Below, piece after piece: positions 52,239 to 61,593 of a DNA stretch of 64,000 bases. The notes under the pieces were generated by a model. The model had not been told where the DNA came from and did no database searches. It saw nothing but the letters and a program-made list of their open reading frames with translations. The position numbers and the translations under genes are program-made. The stretch spans positions 150,842 through 214,841 of the forward strand of contig JAQWFD010000001.1 of assembly GCA_028704555.1 (NCBI GenBank), written 5' to 3'. This DNA comes from Desulfobacterales bacterium (GTDB lineage Bacteria > Desulfobacterota > Desulfobacteria > Desulfobacterales > JAQWFD01). How positions within the stretch are numbered: the stretch's first letter is position 1; each line of letters begins with the position of its first letter.

Positions 52239-53393
52239 ATGCCTTTGAATATGTGTGTGAAAAAATATGAGCCTGCCGGGATTTACATTCATATCCCCTT
52301 TTGTATCAGAAAATGTCCGTACTGCGATTTTTATTCAGTGACCGACCTTTCCCTTCAGGATGCGTTTGTCCGGGCGCTGAAACAAGAATTTTTTTTGAAC
52401 CGTCAACCGGACAGGGTCTTTGATACCGTGTACCTGGGAGGGGGAACCCCTTCGACCTTGCCCCCTGACGCTGTCGGCCAGCTGCTGGAATCTGCGCACC
52501 ATGCGTTCTGCATAACAAAAGATGCCGAAATCACAATTGAAGTCAACCCGGGCACGGTCAATGAAAAAAAACTCACCGATCTGCGAAGCGCCGGGATTAA
52601 TCGCCTCAATATCGGGGTGCAGTCGTTTCAGGACGAAAACCTGAAATTTTTAGGCCGCATCCATTCGGCAGGCGATGCCAGCCGCATTATCCGTCAGGCC
52701 AGAGAGGCCGGGTTTGAAAACGTGGGACTGGATCTGATTTATGGCCTGCCGGATCAAAGCGATTCATCATGGCGGTCGGATTTACGTCGGGCCATGGAAC
52801 TTGAGCCCGAGCACCTGTCCTGTTATATGCTCACCTATGAATCCGGTACGCCATTGGATATTTCCAGAAAAAAGGGAATAGTTCATCCGCTGTCCGAAGG
52901 GCGAAGCGCAACCCTCTTTGAAACCACCATGGAGGTGGCGGACGCCGGCGGATACGAGCATTACGAAATCTCCAACTATGCCCGGTTTCCGGCTGCCAGA
53001 TCCCGGCATAACCAGAAATACTGGGCGTTTGTCCCTTATCTGGGATTCGGCCCGGCGGCTCATTCCTATATGGATGCCAGACGGTATTGGAACCACAGAA
53101 ATATTTCGGATTATCTGTCAGATCTTGGCCGGGGAAAACGGCCGGTTGGGGGTGAAGAGCAGCTGAACAGAGAACAGCAGATCATGGAGACGCTGTATCT
53201 GGGGCTCAGAAAAACCGAGGGAATCGACATTCCATCGTTTGACCGGAATTATGGCGTTTGTTTCAACCAGCTGTACGGAAAGGTCATCGCGCAGCTGAAG
53301 GAGCTCGGCTGTATCGAGATTGACGCATCCCGGTGCCGCCTGACCCGAAAGGGGATGCTGTTTCTGGACAGCATCGCTGCCATGTTGATTTAG
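52239..53393 (+). CDS. hemW: Radical SAM heme chaperone HemW
   Basis: This 384-aa protein has the HemW/HemN-like radical SAM site GIYIHIPFCIRKCPYCDFYS (CxxxCxxC), YLGGGTPSTLPPDAVGQLLE, EVNPGTVNEKKLTDLRSAGI, NRLNIGVQSFQDENLKFLGR and DLIYGLPDQSDSSWRSDL, and the C-terminal NYARFPAARSRHNQKYW, and HemW C-terminal winged-helix part. It lacks the N-terminal region of true HemN, so it is HemW rather than coproporphyrinogen oxidase. A second ATG 12 nt in is an equal start choice. Confidence 0.93.
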   Translation: MPLNMCVKKYEPAGIYIHIPFCIRKCPYCDFYSVTDLSLQDAFVRALKQEFFLNRQPDRVFDTVYLGGGTPSTLPPDAVGQLLESAHHAFCITKDAEITIEVNPGTVNEKKLTDLRSAGINRLNIGVQSFQDENLKFLGRIHSAGDASRIIRQAREAGFENVGLDLIYGLPDQSDSSWRSDLRRAMELEPEHLSCYMLTYESGTPLDISRKKGIVHPLSEGRSATLFETTMEVADAGGYEHYEISNYARFPAARSRHNQKYWAFVPYLGFGPAAHSYMDARRYWNHRNISDYLSDLGRGKRPVGGEEQLNREQQIMETLYLGLRKTEGIDIPSFDRNYGVCFNQLYGKVIAQLKELGCIEIDASRCRLTRKGMLFLDSIAAMLI

Positions 53394-53434
53394 TTGTTTA
53401 AAACCTTCTCTGATCCAGTCAAGCTGGAACCAAA

Positions 53435-53826
53435 ATTGGTCTCACGCAAAGGCGCAAAGGCGCAAAGGCGCAAAAAAAGAAGTTTCACCGCCCGCTTTGC
53501 TCGAGGCGCAAAGAACGCAAAGTTGATGGCAACTGGAACCCCGATAGGGGTTGAGTCGTATAGCCGGTGGTTTTAACCACCGGTTAAATTGATTAGCAGG
53601 CATAAGTCCTGAAAGGACGACGTTAAGAAATATATTACAAACATGGGAAGCGTTTACTCCCGAGGCTATTAGAGAAAAAAGCCTAAGCCCCTGCAAGGGC
53701 GGCGACACGTTGGCATTATCGCAACAATCATTGTATAAATTTACGAATAATTTTTCCATCAGGCTGTTGACGAGTTAACAATTTTTTTTGCGCCTTTGCG
53801 CCTTTGCGCCTTTGCGTGAGACCAAT
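53435..53826. mobile_element. Element with 44-bp perfect terminal inverted repeats
   Basis: The left end (53435-53478) begins ATTGGTCTCACGCAAAGGCG with the 8-bp unit GGCGCAAA repeated three to four times. The right end (53782-53826) is its exact inverse. The 300-bp interior has further short hairpins (CCGGTGGTTTTAACCACCGG). The minus-strand frame SPPLQGLRLFSLI resembles the recurrent translated repeats found in many bacterial genomes. No transposase is present. Confidence 0.65.
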
Positions 53827-53927
53827 CCCTTTGCTGTGTTGCACAAAAAAAAGGATCAATTGTCTGTAGCCTGTAGGGCTTAAGCAATCAATCCCTTTGA
53901 TGGATTATAAAAACCGGTTGCCAGTTA

Positions 53928-54087
53928 GGACCTCGGAAAAAATAAAACCCACCACCTTGTTTATCTTTTTGCCCGCCTTCAGCGTTGCATCAAAAAGCAC
54001 AGGCAACAAGCATGCACGCTTTGATACGCCTTGAAGACGACCAAAAATCCTGCACAATCTTTATGAATTTTATTCCTTCCGAGGCCC
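53928..54087. mobile_element. MITE-like element, TTA-flanked
   Basis: It begins GGACCTCGGAAAAAATAAAA and ends with the approximate inverse (TTTTATTCCTTCCGAGGCCC). TTA is present on both sides, as with the 6255-6411 element, whose size is similar. It has no coding capacity. A half copy lies at 49188-49226. Confidence 0.6.
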
Positions 54088-54099
54088 TTATCCTGTTTT

Positions 54100-55083
54100 T
54101 CAGGAAAAGGCCTTGACCAGCTTGCTGATATAATACCGGGCCTGGCTGACAGGAGCCGCCATATTGGCCCGATGATTGGCCAGCACCCCGTTCAGGCTGC
54201 TCTCGGTAACGACCATGGGGGAGATATCCGCGGCCCGGTGGCAGGCGTCAATGGCTTTCTGAAGCAGTTCCCGGTTGGCCCGCAGGGCCAGTGTCACATT
54301 AAAATCCGTCCGGATGCCTTCCAGAATCGTTCCCATGGCGCTTGAAATGCCCTTTGCATAATAAAAATAGTCATCCGCTCTGGATTGCCGGACCGGGACA
54401 TTGCCGTCCTCCATGGCTTTGACCAGATTCTCGTCACAGGCCGAAATCAGCTCTTCAAACGTATCCAGCAGCAGCAGCAGATTTCTGGAACCCGCATCAA
54501 ATATGAGTTCTTTGTTTTCGAGTTTTTTCATGAACCCGTTGAGCGCATCCAGAGCATCCCGGTATCTGGACTCCGGAGCCGGAAACCAGTAGCGTTTCGG
54601 ATCAATCATCAAGCCATCCAGAGCCTGGGCCAGGTGGGCGTCATATTCCTGGGTTTCGTCCGTATAGGTAATTTTTTCCTTGAGAATGGCAACCGTTTTA
54701 CGTGTTACCTCCAGAACGCCTTCCTGGAAATTTGCCCGGTTATCGGAAAGCCCGAAAATATCATTGGGCCGCCATCCGAGAAACCGCTCATCCAGCTCAT
54801 ATGCCATGGGAATGATGATGGATCGCGCAAAAACCCAGCCTTTGGGTTTGTCTGTAAGACTTTCTTCGGGAATAAAATTTTCTGAAATATCCGTATATTT
54901 TCCATTGGTAACCGGGATAGCTTTCTTTTCCGCGATATTTCGGGTTTGAAGCGCCTCCCGTTTTGCGATTGCCGCACGTTTTTCCACTGCCTCCATGCCC
55001 TTGTAGGATCCCCAGAGAACCAGACCTGAAATCAGCAGACTGACAATGACTCGAATGGTTGCAAAGCTTCTGAAACCTTTCAT
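54100..55083 (-). CDS. DUF2333 family protein
   Basis: This 327-aa protein has a single N-terminal membrane helix (IRVIVSLLISGLVLWGSYKG) and a soluble helical body with GWVFARSIIIPMAYELDERF, LGWRPNDIFGLSDNRANFQE and DDYFYYAKGISSAMGTILEG, the DUF2333 pattern. It is inner-membrane anchored with the bulk on one side. Function unknown. No operon partner. Confidence 0.82.
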   Translation of the reverse strand: MKGFRSFATIRVIVSLLISGLVLWGSYKGMEAVEKRAAIAKREALQTRNIAEKKAIPVTNGKYTDISENFIPEESLTDKPKGWVFARSIIIPMAYELDERFLGWRPNDIFGLSDNRANFQEGVLEVTRKTVAILKEKITYTDETQEYDAHLAQALDGLMIDPKRYWFPAPESRYRDALDALNGFMKKLENKELIFDAGSRNLLLLLDTFEELISACDENLVKAMEDGNVPVRQSRADDYFYYAKGISSAMGTILEGIRTDFNVTLALRANRELLQKAIDACHRAADISPMVVTESSLNGVLANHRANMAAPVSQARYYISKLVKAFS

Positions 55084-55233
55084 ATCTACTCCTTGATACC
55101 GACAAAAACAGAGTTAATACGGAATATTATAAAAACAGCGCCTGACAGTTTCCATATCCGTATCGATCTGACGACCTCTGCGTGCAGAGGCTGAAATCGC
55201 ATTACCATTAACTGCTTTTGCTATCCTGCAGCA

Positions 55234-57144
55234 TCACCGGCCTCTGAGTTTTCGACTGTCACCGACACGAATCGTTACATTCAGCGAGTCGAAATACTCA
55301 ATCAGCGGAATTAGATATTTCCGTGAAATTCCGGCAATTTCCTTGAACTGAGGAGTGGTCATCTCGCCATGGGTCGTGAGAAAATCGACCACTCTGGCTT
55401 TAAGATCTTCCACGGCTGCAGCATGAAAATACAGATCTTCCTTGGCTTTCACGATCATCCGTTCACTCACCAGCAGCATGAGCACATCCCTGGCCCGGGC
55501 CGCATCCACACTCAATGACTCGGCAAGATCTTTGAAATACGGCGGAGTCAGACCGTCCCGGCTATAAATATCCACAATTTTTTTCCGAATATCCTCCTGA
55601 TCGATTGCCAGCGATATGACATGGCTGGCCAGACGGACATTCTCTTCTTCCAGGACGATCTCTGCCCCCTTTACCATCTTATTGATCACCAGGTTGAATG
55701 ATTTTGGCGACAGTAAAGAGGGAAACTTGGACTTGAGTTCCTCTTTCGGCATTCCGCCCTTTAACGGATTATTGCGGTGATAGGATGTCAGAAAATCGAT
55801 GATATGGCCTTTAGCCGATTCAAACCCGGATTGATGGATATAGACCTGATTTTCCTTATCGGTCTGAATCAGCACCTTATCGGACAATAACGCCTGAATC
55901 TCATTGTTCAACGGCTTCTCGGGCAAATTGGTCATCAACCGGAAATGTTTGAACGAAACCCCCTGATATCCGGACTCACGGGCATGCCAGGAAATTATTT
56001 CAGACGGGGTTGCCTCGCCAAGGTGCTCGATGCCCTGGATAATTTCCGCTTTAAACCGTTTATGTTTCCGGGGGATGGGGTTGAGAATCCGACCGCCTCC
56101 GACCGTATGTACCGGTGAATAGCTCCGGATGACAAACCGGTCATCTTTTACCACCGTCACCGGAGAATCTAATCTGAGCTGAACAACAGCCGTATCGCCC
56201 GGAGCCAGTTCCTCACGATCCAGCAGTGCGACGATGCCAAGAATTTCACTGGTCCCGGTATGCAGCCGGATGCGGGTCCGATTCTTCATGGGTTTTTTGT
56301 TGCTTTTCAAATAATTCAGGGACACATCGAGCATGTAACTCGGAATCAGGATATCGGAACTGGAGACCACGTCCCCCCGGTTGATGGAGGCTTTTTCAAG
56401 CCCCTGAAAGTTGATGGCGGTCCGCATCCCGTTTTTTGCTTCACCAATATTCTGATTATGAACCTGAACCCCCCGGACCTTTGATGTGATGCCGGACGGA
56501 TAGATCATGACCGTATCGCCCACATCGACTTTGCCGGAAATCAGGGTACCGGTAATAACGGTGCCGAATCCCTTGATGGTAAATACCCGATCGACCGGAA
56601 GACGGAAAATCCCGCTTGAATAGCGTTCGGGAATTTGTTTACAGATATCTTCAAGGACCTGTTTGAATTCATCGATACCCTGGCCGGTTGCTGAGGAGAC
56701 GGGGATAATCGGCGCATTTTCCAGAAATGTTCCCTGAGCAAATTCACGGACATCCTCGGTTACCAGCTCCTGCCACTCCTCATCCACCATATCGACTTTG
56801 GTGAGAACGACCAGCCCGTATTTGATGCCCAGCAAACTGCAGATTTCCATGTGCTCCCGGGTCTGAGGCATCACGCCCTCATCCGCGGCTATGACCATGG
56901 CCACGATATCAATGCCGGTAGCCCCTGCCACCATATTCTTGACAAATTTCTCGTGGCCCGGCACATCGACAATGCCGAGGTGCTGACCGCTCGGAAGCGC
57001 CATTGACGCAAAACCGAGTTCTATGGTGATTCCGCGAAGTTTTTCCTCCTTTAACCGGTCGGTATCAATTCCCGTGGCCGCTTTGATCAGGCTGGTTTTC
57101 CCGTGATCGATATGTCCTGCGGTGCCGAGGATTATCTCTTTCAA
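55234..57144 (-). CDS. selB: Selenocysteine-specific elongation factor SelB
   Basis: This 636-aa protein has an EF-Tu-like GTPase part ([31 protein letters not shown] [32 protein letters not shown]) and domains II-III. Four winged-helix repeats in the C-terminal half bind the SECIS hairpin (ending [28 protein letters not shown]). It delivers selenocysteinyl-tRNA to UGA codons, so the organism makes selenoproteins, though I found none in this window. The start codon is TTG with AAGGAG 9 nt upstream. Confidence 0.95.
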   Translation of the reverse strand: MKEIILGTAGHIDHGKTSLIKAATGIDTDRLKEEKLRGITIELGFASMALPSGQHLGIVDVPGHEKFVKNMVAGATGIDIVAMVIAADEGVMPQTREHMEICSLLGIKYGLVVLTKVDMVDEEWQELVTEDVREFAQGTFLENAPIIPVSSATGQGIDEFKQVLEDICKQIPERYSSGIFRLPVDRVFTIKGFGTVITGTLISGKVDVGDTVMIYPSGITSKVRGVQVHNQNIGEAKNGMRTAINFQGLEKASINRGDVVSSSDILIPSYMLDVSLNYLKSNKKPMKNRTRIRLHTGTSEILGIVALLDREELAPGDTAVVQLRLDSPVTVVKDDRFVIRSYSPVHTVGGGRILNPIPRKHKRFKAEIIQGIEHLGEATPSEIISWHARESGYQGVSFKHFRLMTNLPEKPLNNEIQALLSDKVLIQTDKENQVYIHQSGFESAKGHIIDFLTSYHRNNPLKGGMPKEELKSKFPSLLSPKSFNLVINKMVKGAEIVLEEENVRLASHVISLAIDQEDIRKKIVDIYSRDGLTPPYFKDLAESLSVDAARARDVLMLLVSERMIVKAKEDLYFHAAAVEDLKARVVDFLTTHGEMTTPQFKEIAGISRKYLIPLIEYFDSLNVTIRVGDSRKLRGR

Positions 57145-57159
57145 AGACTCAAATCTCCT

Positions 57160-57312
57160 TTAAACACTCTTTTTTCTGTTACGGAAATAATCCATCACAT
57201 AGGCCATACCGCATAAAAACACACCCAGACCGGCCACATAGATCGCATCGGCCCCGGGATAAAAAAACCGGGTAAGAAGGACCGCAAACCCCGCGCCTAA
57301 TATCGCGCGCAT
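57160..57312 (-). CDS. Small membrane protein upstream of selB
   Basis: A 50-aa frame (MRAILGAGFAVLLTRFFYPG, then ADAIYVAGLGVFLCGMAYVM and DYFRNRKKSV) has two hydrophobic segments and a basic end. It stops 15 nt before the selB start on the same strand, with the selB ribosome-binding site in the gap. No Shine-Dalgarno sequence precedes its ATG, and a TATAAT-like string abuts it. It is below common length cutoffs for gene calling. Confidence 0.5.
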   Translation of the reverse strand: MRAILGAGFAVLLTRFFYPGADAIYVAGLGVFLCGMAYVMDYFRNRKKSV

Positions 57313-57555
57313 TATAAATATATATAATTTAGTCAATGTCTTATAACTTACTGTTAAAAGTTAAATACCTATCCTTACGGCGGCAAATACCCTGCGCCCT
57401 TTTCCTATCCAACCCTGCAACATCATGATGATATGAATTATCTCGATTTATTTAAAGTCATATAGCAGAAGCCAGACAGGGTCAATAGCAAGTTTTATAA
57501 ACTTAAACCTGTATAACAGATTGTAATTTTTTTTTAAAGAGGATGATAAATATTC

Positions 57556-57584
57556 TTGAAATACCTGAAACATTCTGATAGATA
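57556..57584 (+). promoter_or_regulatory. Promoter of the tRNA-His/tRNA-Arg pair
   Basis: TTGAAA (57556-57561), 17 nt, then TAGATA (57579-57584) sits 18 nt before the tRNA-His 5' end. Confidence 0.45.
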
Positions 57585-57601
57585 TATTTTCTGTTGATTG
57601 T

Positions 57602-57678
57602 GGTGGGTGTAGCTCAGTTGGTAGAGCACCGGGTTGTGGCCCCGGTTGCCGAGGGTTCAAGTCCCTTCACTCACCCCA
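57602..57678 (+). tRNA. tRNA-His (anticodon GTG)
   Basis: Acceptor GTGGGTG/CACTCAC, D-arm AGCTCAGTTGGTAGAGC, anticodon loop with GTG (GGGTTGTGGCCCC), T-arm GGGTTCAAGTCCC and encoded CCA. The extra G at position -1 opposite C73, specific for tRNA-His, is present. Confidence 0.96.
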
Positions 57679-57686
57679 TTTTATTA

Positions 57687-57763
57687 GCGCCCGTAGCTCA
57701 GCTGGATAGAGTTCCGGACTTCGAATCCGTAGGTCGCCCGTTCGAATCGGGCCGGGCGCACCA
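57687..57763 (+). tRNA. tRNA-Arg (anticodon TCG)
   Basis: Acceptor GCGCCCG/CGGGCGC, D-arm AGCTCAGCTGGATAGAG, anticodon loop GACTTCGAATC, T-arm CCGTTCGAATCGG and encoded CCA, 77 nt. It lies 8 nt after tRNA-His. Its 3' half and flanking terminator are duplicated at 63765-63910, suggesting use as an integration site. Confidence 0.95.
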
Positions 57764-57772
57764 TGAAAATCA

Positions 57773-57808
57773 AGGGTCTGCAGTTTTTTTGCTGTAGACT
57801 TTTTTTGT
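57773..57808 (+). terminator. Terminator of the tRNA pair
   Basis: GTCTGCAG and CTGTAGAC pair (one G.T) around a T-rich loop and are followed by TTTTTTT. A sister copy with compensating changes (GGTCTACA/TGTAGGCC) lies after the duplicated tRNA end. Confidence 0.75.
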
Positions 57809-57830
57809 TTTTGGTCCGGGGCTGGTCCGA

Positions 57831-57864
57831 GTGATTTTTTTCCCTTGTTCCACCTGGGAAAATC
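57831..57864. repeat. Short direct repeat downstream of tRNA-Arg (copy 1 of 3)
   Basis: GTGATTTTTTTCCCTTGTTC and then CACCTGGGAAAATC. Related copies lie at 58266-58298 and 63880-63910. The first and last are each in the 3' flank of a tRNA-Arg sequence. Confidence 0.7.
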
Positions 57865-58265
57865 GGGCCACCGAACACTGAACGGCGCAAAACGACGTGT
57901 CCTGCTCTCCCCCCCTAAAGTACAAAAAAATCTAAAAACACGACAGTAGTTTGCCACGCCCTGACGCCCTGCCCCACAAGACTTAAAAAGCCTTCTGAGG
58001 GGGGTTCCGCGAGTGAGATCGCTTTACCCGGTAAAGGGTTTGGTGCGGTAGTGGAGTTGGTGGAGTTAATGTTTATCGATGCCCCCACCCCCCGACACGA
58101 CCCGTCCGAAAAAAACAATCCTTGAAAATTAGCGTCTTTAGCAGTTTAGCTAACCGCTCTCAACGGCCTTGAGGGTCTTACCGTCCCCCGTTTTCCACTC
58201 GGTCAGGAGGCCCATTGGCGTTTCCCCCCAGAACGATGGCTGTTGTCGTGGAGGGGCGGGCCAGA

Positions 58266-58298
58266 GTGATTTTTTTCCTCGTTCCACCTGGGAAAATC
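58266..58298. repeat. Short direct repeat (copy 2 of 3)
   Basis: It matches 57831-57864 with a one-base gap and few changes, but is not accompanied by a tRNA fragment. It may be the trace of an earlier integration event. Confidence 0.6.
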
Positions 58299-58300
58299 CT

Positions 58301-58878
58301 TCCACTGAAAAAATTACAGGGTTAGATCCGAACCCAAAATCTTCTTCGGTCTACGCAAAAAATGCTAAAATTGCTAAAAAGAAAAAAGTGCCGGGGGCAC
58401 CACTGTGGTTAGCGGGAAAAAGGTAAAATCGCCTTTTAGGCATGTACCGGGGATCGCCCGACTTCATTCCGGCACATATTGGTCGGTGCGCTCGACTCTC
58501 TTGCGTTTACGCCCCACCACTTAAACGCCTAACGCCACCTGGCCAACGGGAACACGCCGGATGTTTAGAAACCGTGCAAATCAGGTTTGAAAGAGGCCAT
58601 AAACGTTGTTAAACGACCATTGAAAAATAAAATGGCCGGGTCAGATTATGTCGTGTCCGATCTTCATTTTTGAAGGCTCAGTTAGTTTGTGATTTATAGC
58701 AGGTATCTGTATTTGGGGATTTTATCGAAAATAATTGGAAAAGCAGAGATTAAAAACAAAAAGAAACGTGCAATCTCAACACCCCTACTTTTCATTATCA
58801 CTGATAAAGGTCAAGAGCAGACTTGACCCCTTTTTTAAACCCCTTTCTTAATTTCCCTTACTATTCTCCTGAAATCAA
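58301..58878. other. Island sequence with no recognised gene
   Basis: This stretch between the second short repeat and the HEPN-motif gene has only short, non-protein-like frames. I found no RNA structure that I could support. Confidence 0.4.
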
Positions 58879-59418
58879 TTATTTTTTTAACGACTCAATC
58901 AGCATAGACATTGCTTTTACGGCTCTTTCAGAATGGCTTTCCATGACAAAGTCTTTCTGCAACATTGGGTCTGTCATGTCGATGTCTTTTACTGGTCTTT
59001 TTTTGAAGCGAAAATGAACAAGGTGATTTCGAAGTTCAATTAACCATTTTACCTCTTGATAAACTTGCCCAGATTTATCCAATTCCAGCTTATTTGCTAT
59101 TTTTGGAATAATTACCAATTTTGAAACAAGACTTAGATTGTCTAAATGGTTCTTGAAATAGCTACTTGAGAAATTTGAAATACCGTATTCATTAATAAAT
59201 GCTTCAATCGCCATAGCAGAAAAGACTATTGCTATGGTAGCTTTATCATGCACATCACTTGCTGCTTTGATCAGTTTTTCATGATCTATGTTTGTTTCAC
59301 CAACCAGAGCATTTCTATGCGAAGCTGATTTTTTAGCATTATCACATGCCTCGGCTGCGATACTCATATATCTGCCATAGCTTGATAATGAAATCTCGTT
59401 ATTTTTTATTTGAGACAT
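58879..59418 (-). CDS. HEPN-motif protein (putative)
   Basis: This 179-aa, mostly helical protein has near its end IELRNHLVHFRFKKRP, the RNxxxH motif of HEPN-superfamily RNases, preceded by a helix rich in FSAMAIEAFINEYGI as in HEPN-like four-helix domains. AT-rich codon use differs from chromosomal neighbours. A group II intron ends about 10 nt upstream. HEPN proteins are common in defence and toxin systems; catalysis is not proven here. No recognised antitoxin lies beside it. Confidence 0.6.
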   Translation of the reverse strand: MSQIKNNEISLSSYGRYMSIAAEACDNAKKSASHRNALVGETNIDHEKLIKAASDVHDKATIAIVFSAMAIEAFINEYGISNFSSSYFKNHLDNLSLVSKLVIIPKIANKLELDKSGQVYQEVKWLIELRNHLVHFRFKKRPVKDIDMTDPMLQKDFVMESHSERAVKAMSMLIESLKK

Positions 59419-59427
59419 TGTCCCTCT

Positions 59428-61510
59428 TTGGAAACATCTCGCGGTAGGAACGCCGGTTACCCAGCGCCCCCCGCACAGTCCCGGACGTGCGGTTTTCCCG
59501 CATCCGGTTCTTCGGTTGTACTCGCTTTCGCGTAAAACATTTGCTTCAGGAAAACACTCGATGCCGTTTGGTCGATAAAGGCAATTTGGGCCTTACAATC
59601 CCGAGTCGCTCAATGGCATTTAGGAAAACTTTCCAGGTAAAACTCTTCCGTTTCCCTCCTCGTCGATTCAGCCATTTGAATGCACATTCGACCGCCCAAC
59701 TGTAAAAACGCCATAACGACCGGGAGTTGCCGACCACGCTGTAATAGTTGTAGTGACCGCGAAGTCGTCTGTTCAAGGCCGTTATGAATTTTATCCCTTT
59801 TGAATGACGGTTTTTCCTGATCCAATCCTTGATGCGACGACATGCGCCCTGCAATTTCTTGCGCGCAGTCCGCTGCATGACTCTTACCAGCCCTTTATTG
59901 TCATGGGTCCAGTATGTCTCAAACCCCAGAAAGACAATTCGTCTGCTTCGGCTTGGATGAAACCGACTGAACCGCATCAAATGCGTCTTCTCCGGAGCTA
60001 CCATCAAATCGAACTTGGACAACCGTTTGGGCAAAACATCGAAGAATCGATGCGCATCACTGCGGTACTGAAAGGCACAGACAAAGTCGTCCGCATACCT
60101 GAGCAACAGCGCATCGCCTCTGCAGTGGGCCTTGACTACCTTTTCAAACCACAGATCCAGTGCAAAATGCAGGTACACATTGGCCAGAACCGGCGATACG
60201 ATCCCGCCCTGGGGCGTGCCGGTCTCCGGATGGATGATTTTTCCATCCGTATCCAGTATCCCTGCCTTCAGCCATTTGCAGATCAGATTTAAAAACGCTG
60301 TATCATCGATCCGTTCACGCAGCATTCGCAACAGCCAGTCGTGATCCATATGGCCGAAAAAGCCTTTGATGTCGGCTTCAACAACGTATCCATATTTCCC
60401 GAATTGAAGATTGAAACGCAGATCGTTTACCGCATCCTTTGCGCTCCGCTTCGGGCGATAGCCGTAGCTATTGTCAAGAAAATCCGCCTCGAAAATGGAT
60501 GACAGCAATTTTGCACAGGCCAGCTGCACCAACCGGTCTTCCAGCACCGGTATGCCCAGCGGTCTTTTCTTGCCGTTTTCCTTGGGAATGTAACAGCGTC
60601 GTATCAGTTTGGCGCGATACCGCCTGGTTTTCAGTCGCTCTGCCAATCCTTGAATGTTGGCCTCGAGATTTTTCTCATAGGCCTGAGCCGTCACCTTATC
60701 TACTCCACTGGCGGCATGTTTATTCAGACCCCTCCAGCAAGCGTGTAAAAATGGCGCATTCAAATACCTGTAAAGATTCTGAAAACGATGTTTTCCATTA
60801 GCTCCTGCCTTAATTGCTATTCCCCGCAGTGAGGTTTGCTCGTATTGTCCCAGCCCTACATTGTCCGGTACGAGTTTCCTTTGCAGGCTACGTACTTCCG
60901 TCAGGTCCTTCCCCATGTAGTGGGCTTTCCCCACCTCCGAGTAGTATGCCTGATAAGACACCCCATCAGCATATAGAGGACTGTCGGAAACCCGACGTTC
61001 CTCCCACCAGTGGTTTTGTGACAGCATTTCAGATGTGTAATGAACCATTATTCCTTTATTTGTCCATCAATCCAAACTGTTTACTGGAGCCTTTGGGGCT
61101 TCCCGAGTTCTACAGCGTATCTCTTCCTGCATGCCACGGCCTGAGGACTCCGGCGGACCTCCACATCCTCACCAAATCGGATGCTTCTGTGTTGCCTTCG
61201 GTGCACGTTAAAACCCTCGGCATCCGCAATTGCTATTTCGAAGCTGTACCAGCACTTCAGGGTGCGCGATCACCCCTACGGCCTACAGAATTCTCTGCCT
61301 ACGCTTAACCCATTTTGTTCGCTGCAATGCATCCTGCAACTCCGCCATGGGTCCAAGGCTCGATACGGGTGGGTGGCTAACCCTTACAGGAATCCATTAC
61401 TGAATTCCTCCCGACAGGGACTTTCACCCTGCAAGATACGCCGAGCTTTGCTCGGCGCGATAACGCCGCTGCTAAGGGGCCGGGAAACGAGAACCAAAGA
61501 CCTATTTCAC
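59428..61510 (-). mobile_element. Group II intron with encoded reverse transcriptase
   Basis: The RT gene is flanked by intron RNA. Downstream of it on the minus strand is a domain V hairpin (CCGGATGCGGGAAAACCGCA then CGTCCGG, near 59481-59512). Domain VI (GCGCTGGGTAACCGGCG) comes next. Upstream (61049-61510) is about 460 nt of structured leader with GTGAAAGTCCC-type elements. A 5' GTGAAAT near 61510 fits the GUG start. The ends are estimates. The intron lies between the dGTPase-like and HEPN genes, in their orientation. Confidence 0.8.
59546..61048 (-). CDS. ltrA: Group II intron reverse transcriptase/maturase
   Basis: This 500-aa protein has RT blocks SGVDKVTAQAYEKNLEANIQ, GKKRPLGIPVLEDRLVQLAC, the catalytic LLRYADDFVCAFQ, and GTPQGGIVSPVLANVYLH. 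A maturase X domain follows (RRRLRGHYNYYSVVGNSRSL). There is no C-terminal HNH endonuclease domain. It splices the host intron and mediates retrohoming. Confidence 0.95.
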   Translation of the reverse strand: MVHYTSEMLSQNHWWEERRVSDSPLYADGVSYQAYYSEVGKAHYMGKDLTEVRSLQRKLVPDNVGLGQYEQTSLRGIAIKAGANGKHRFQNLYRYLNAPFLHACWRGLNKHAASGVDKVTAQAYEKNLEANIQGLAERLKTRRYRAKLIRRCYIPKENGKKRPLGIPVLEDRLVQLACAKLLSSIFEADFLDNSYGYRPKRSAKDAVNDLRFNLQFGKYGYVVEADIKGFFGHMDHDWLLRMLRERIDDTAFLNLICKWLKAGILDTDGKIIHPETGTPQGGIVSPVLANVYLHFALDLWFEKVVKAHCRGDALLLRYADDFVCAFQYRSDAHRFFDVLPKRLSKFDLMVAPEKTHLMRFSRFHPSRSRRIVFLGFETYWTHDNKGLVRVMQRTARKKLQGACRRIKDWIRKNRHSKGIKFITALNRRLRGHYNYYSVVGNSRSLWRFYSWAVECAFKWLNRRGGKRKSFTWKVFLNAIERLGIVRPKLPLSTKRHRVFS

Positions 61511-61593
61511 AGCCCGAAATTTATGTAAACTGAATACGATCAAAAACGCCGCGGCCTTTCCCGGTCCTTCTTCAGCTGTTGGTTCGGTTTCTA

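Noticed and set aside
52239..53393. HemN (oxygen-independent coproporphyrinogen III oxidase)
   Set aside because: The N-terminal region of true HemN is missing and the length fits HemW.
53442..53759. 105-codon frame within the 44-bp inverted-repeat element
   Set aside because: It consists of translated repeat DNA (SPPLQGLRLFSLI type). Such frames recur in many genomes without being genes.
55234..57144. Selenoprotein genes near selB
   Set aside because: I looked for in-frame TGA codons continuing into family-like sequence in the neighbouring genes and found none.
57667..57957. Minus-strand frame ending GPIRTGDLRIRSPELYPAE
   Set aside because: It is the well-known false protein read from the antisense of a tRNA gene (here tRNA-Arg and its flank).
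58169..58426. 85-codon plus-strand frame in the tRNA-Arg island
   Set aside because: It includes one of the three short direct repeats and has no protein-like features.
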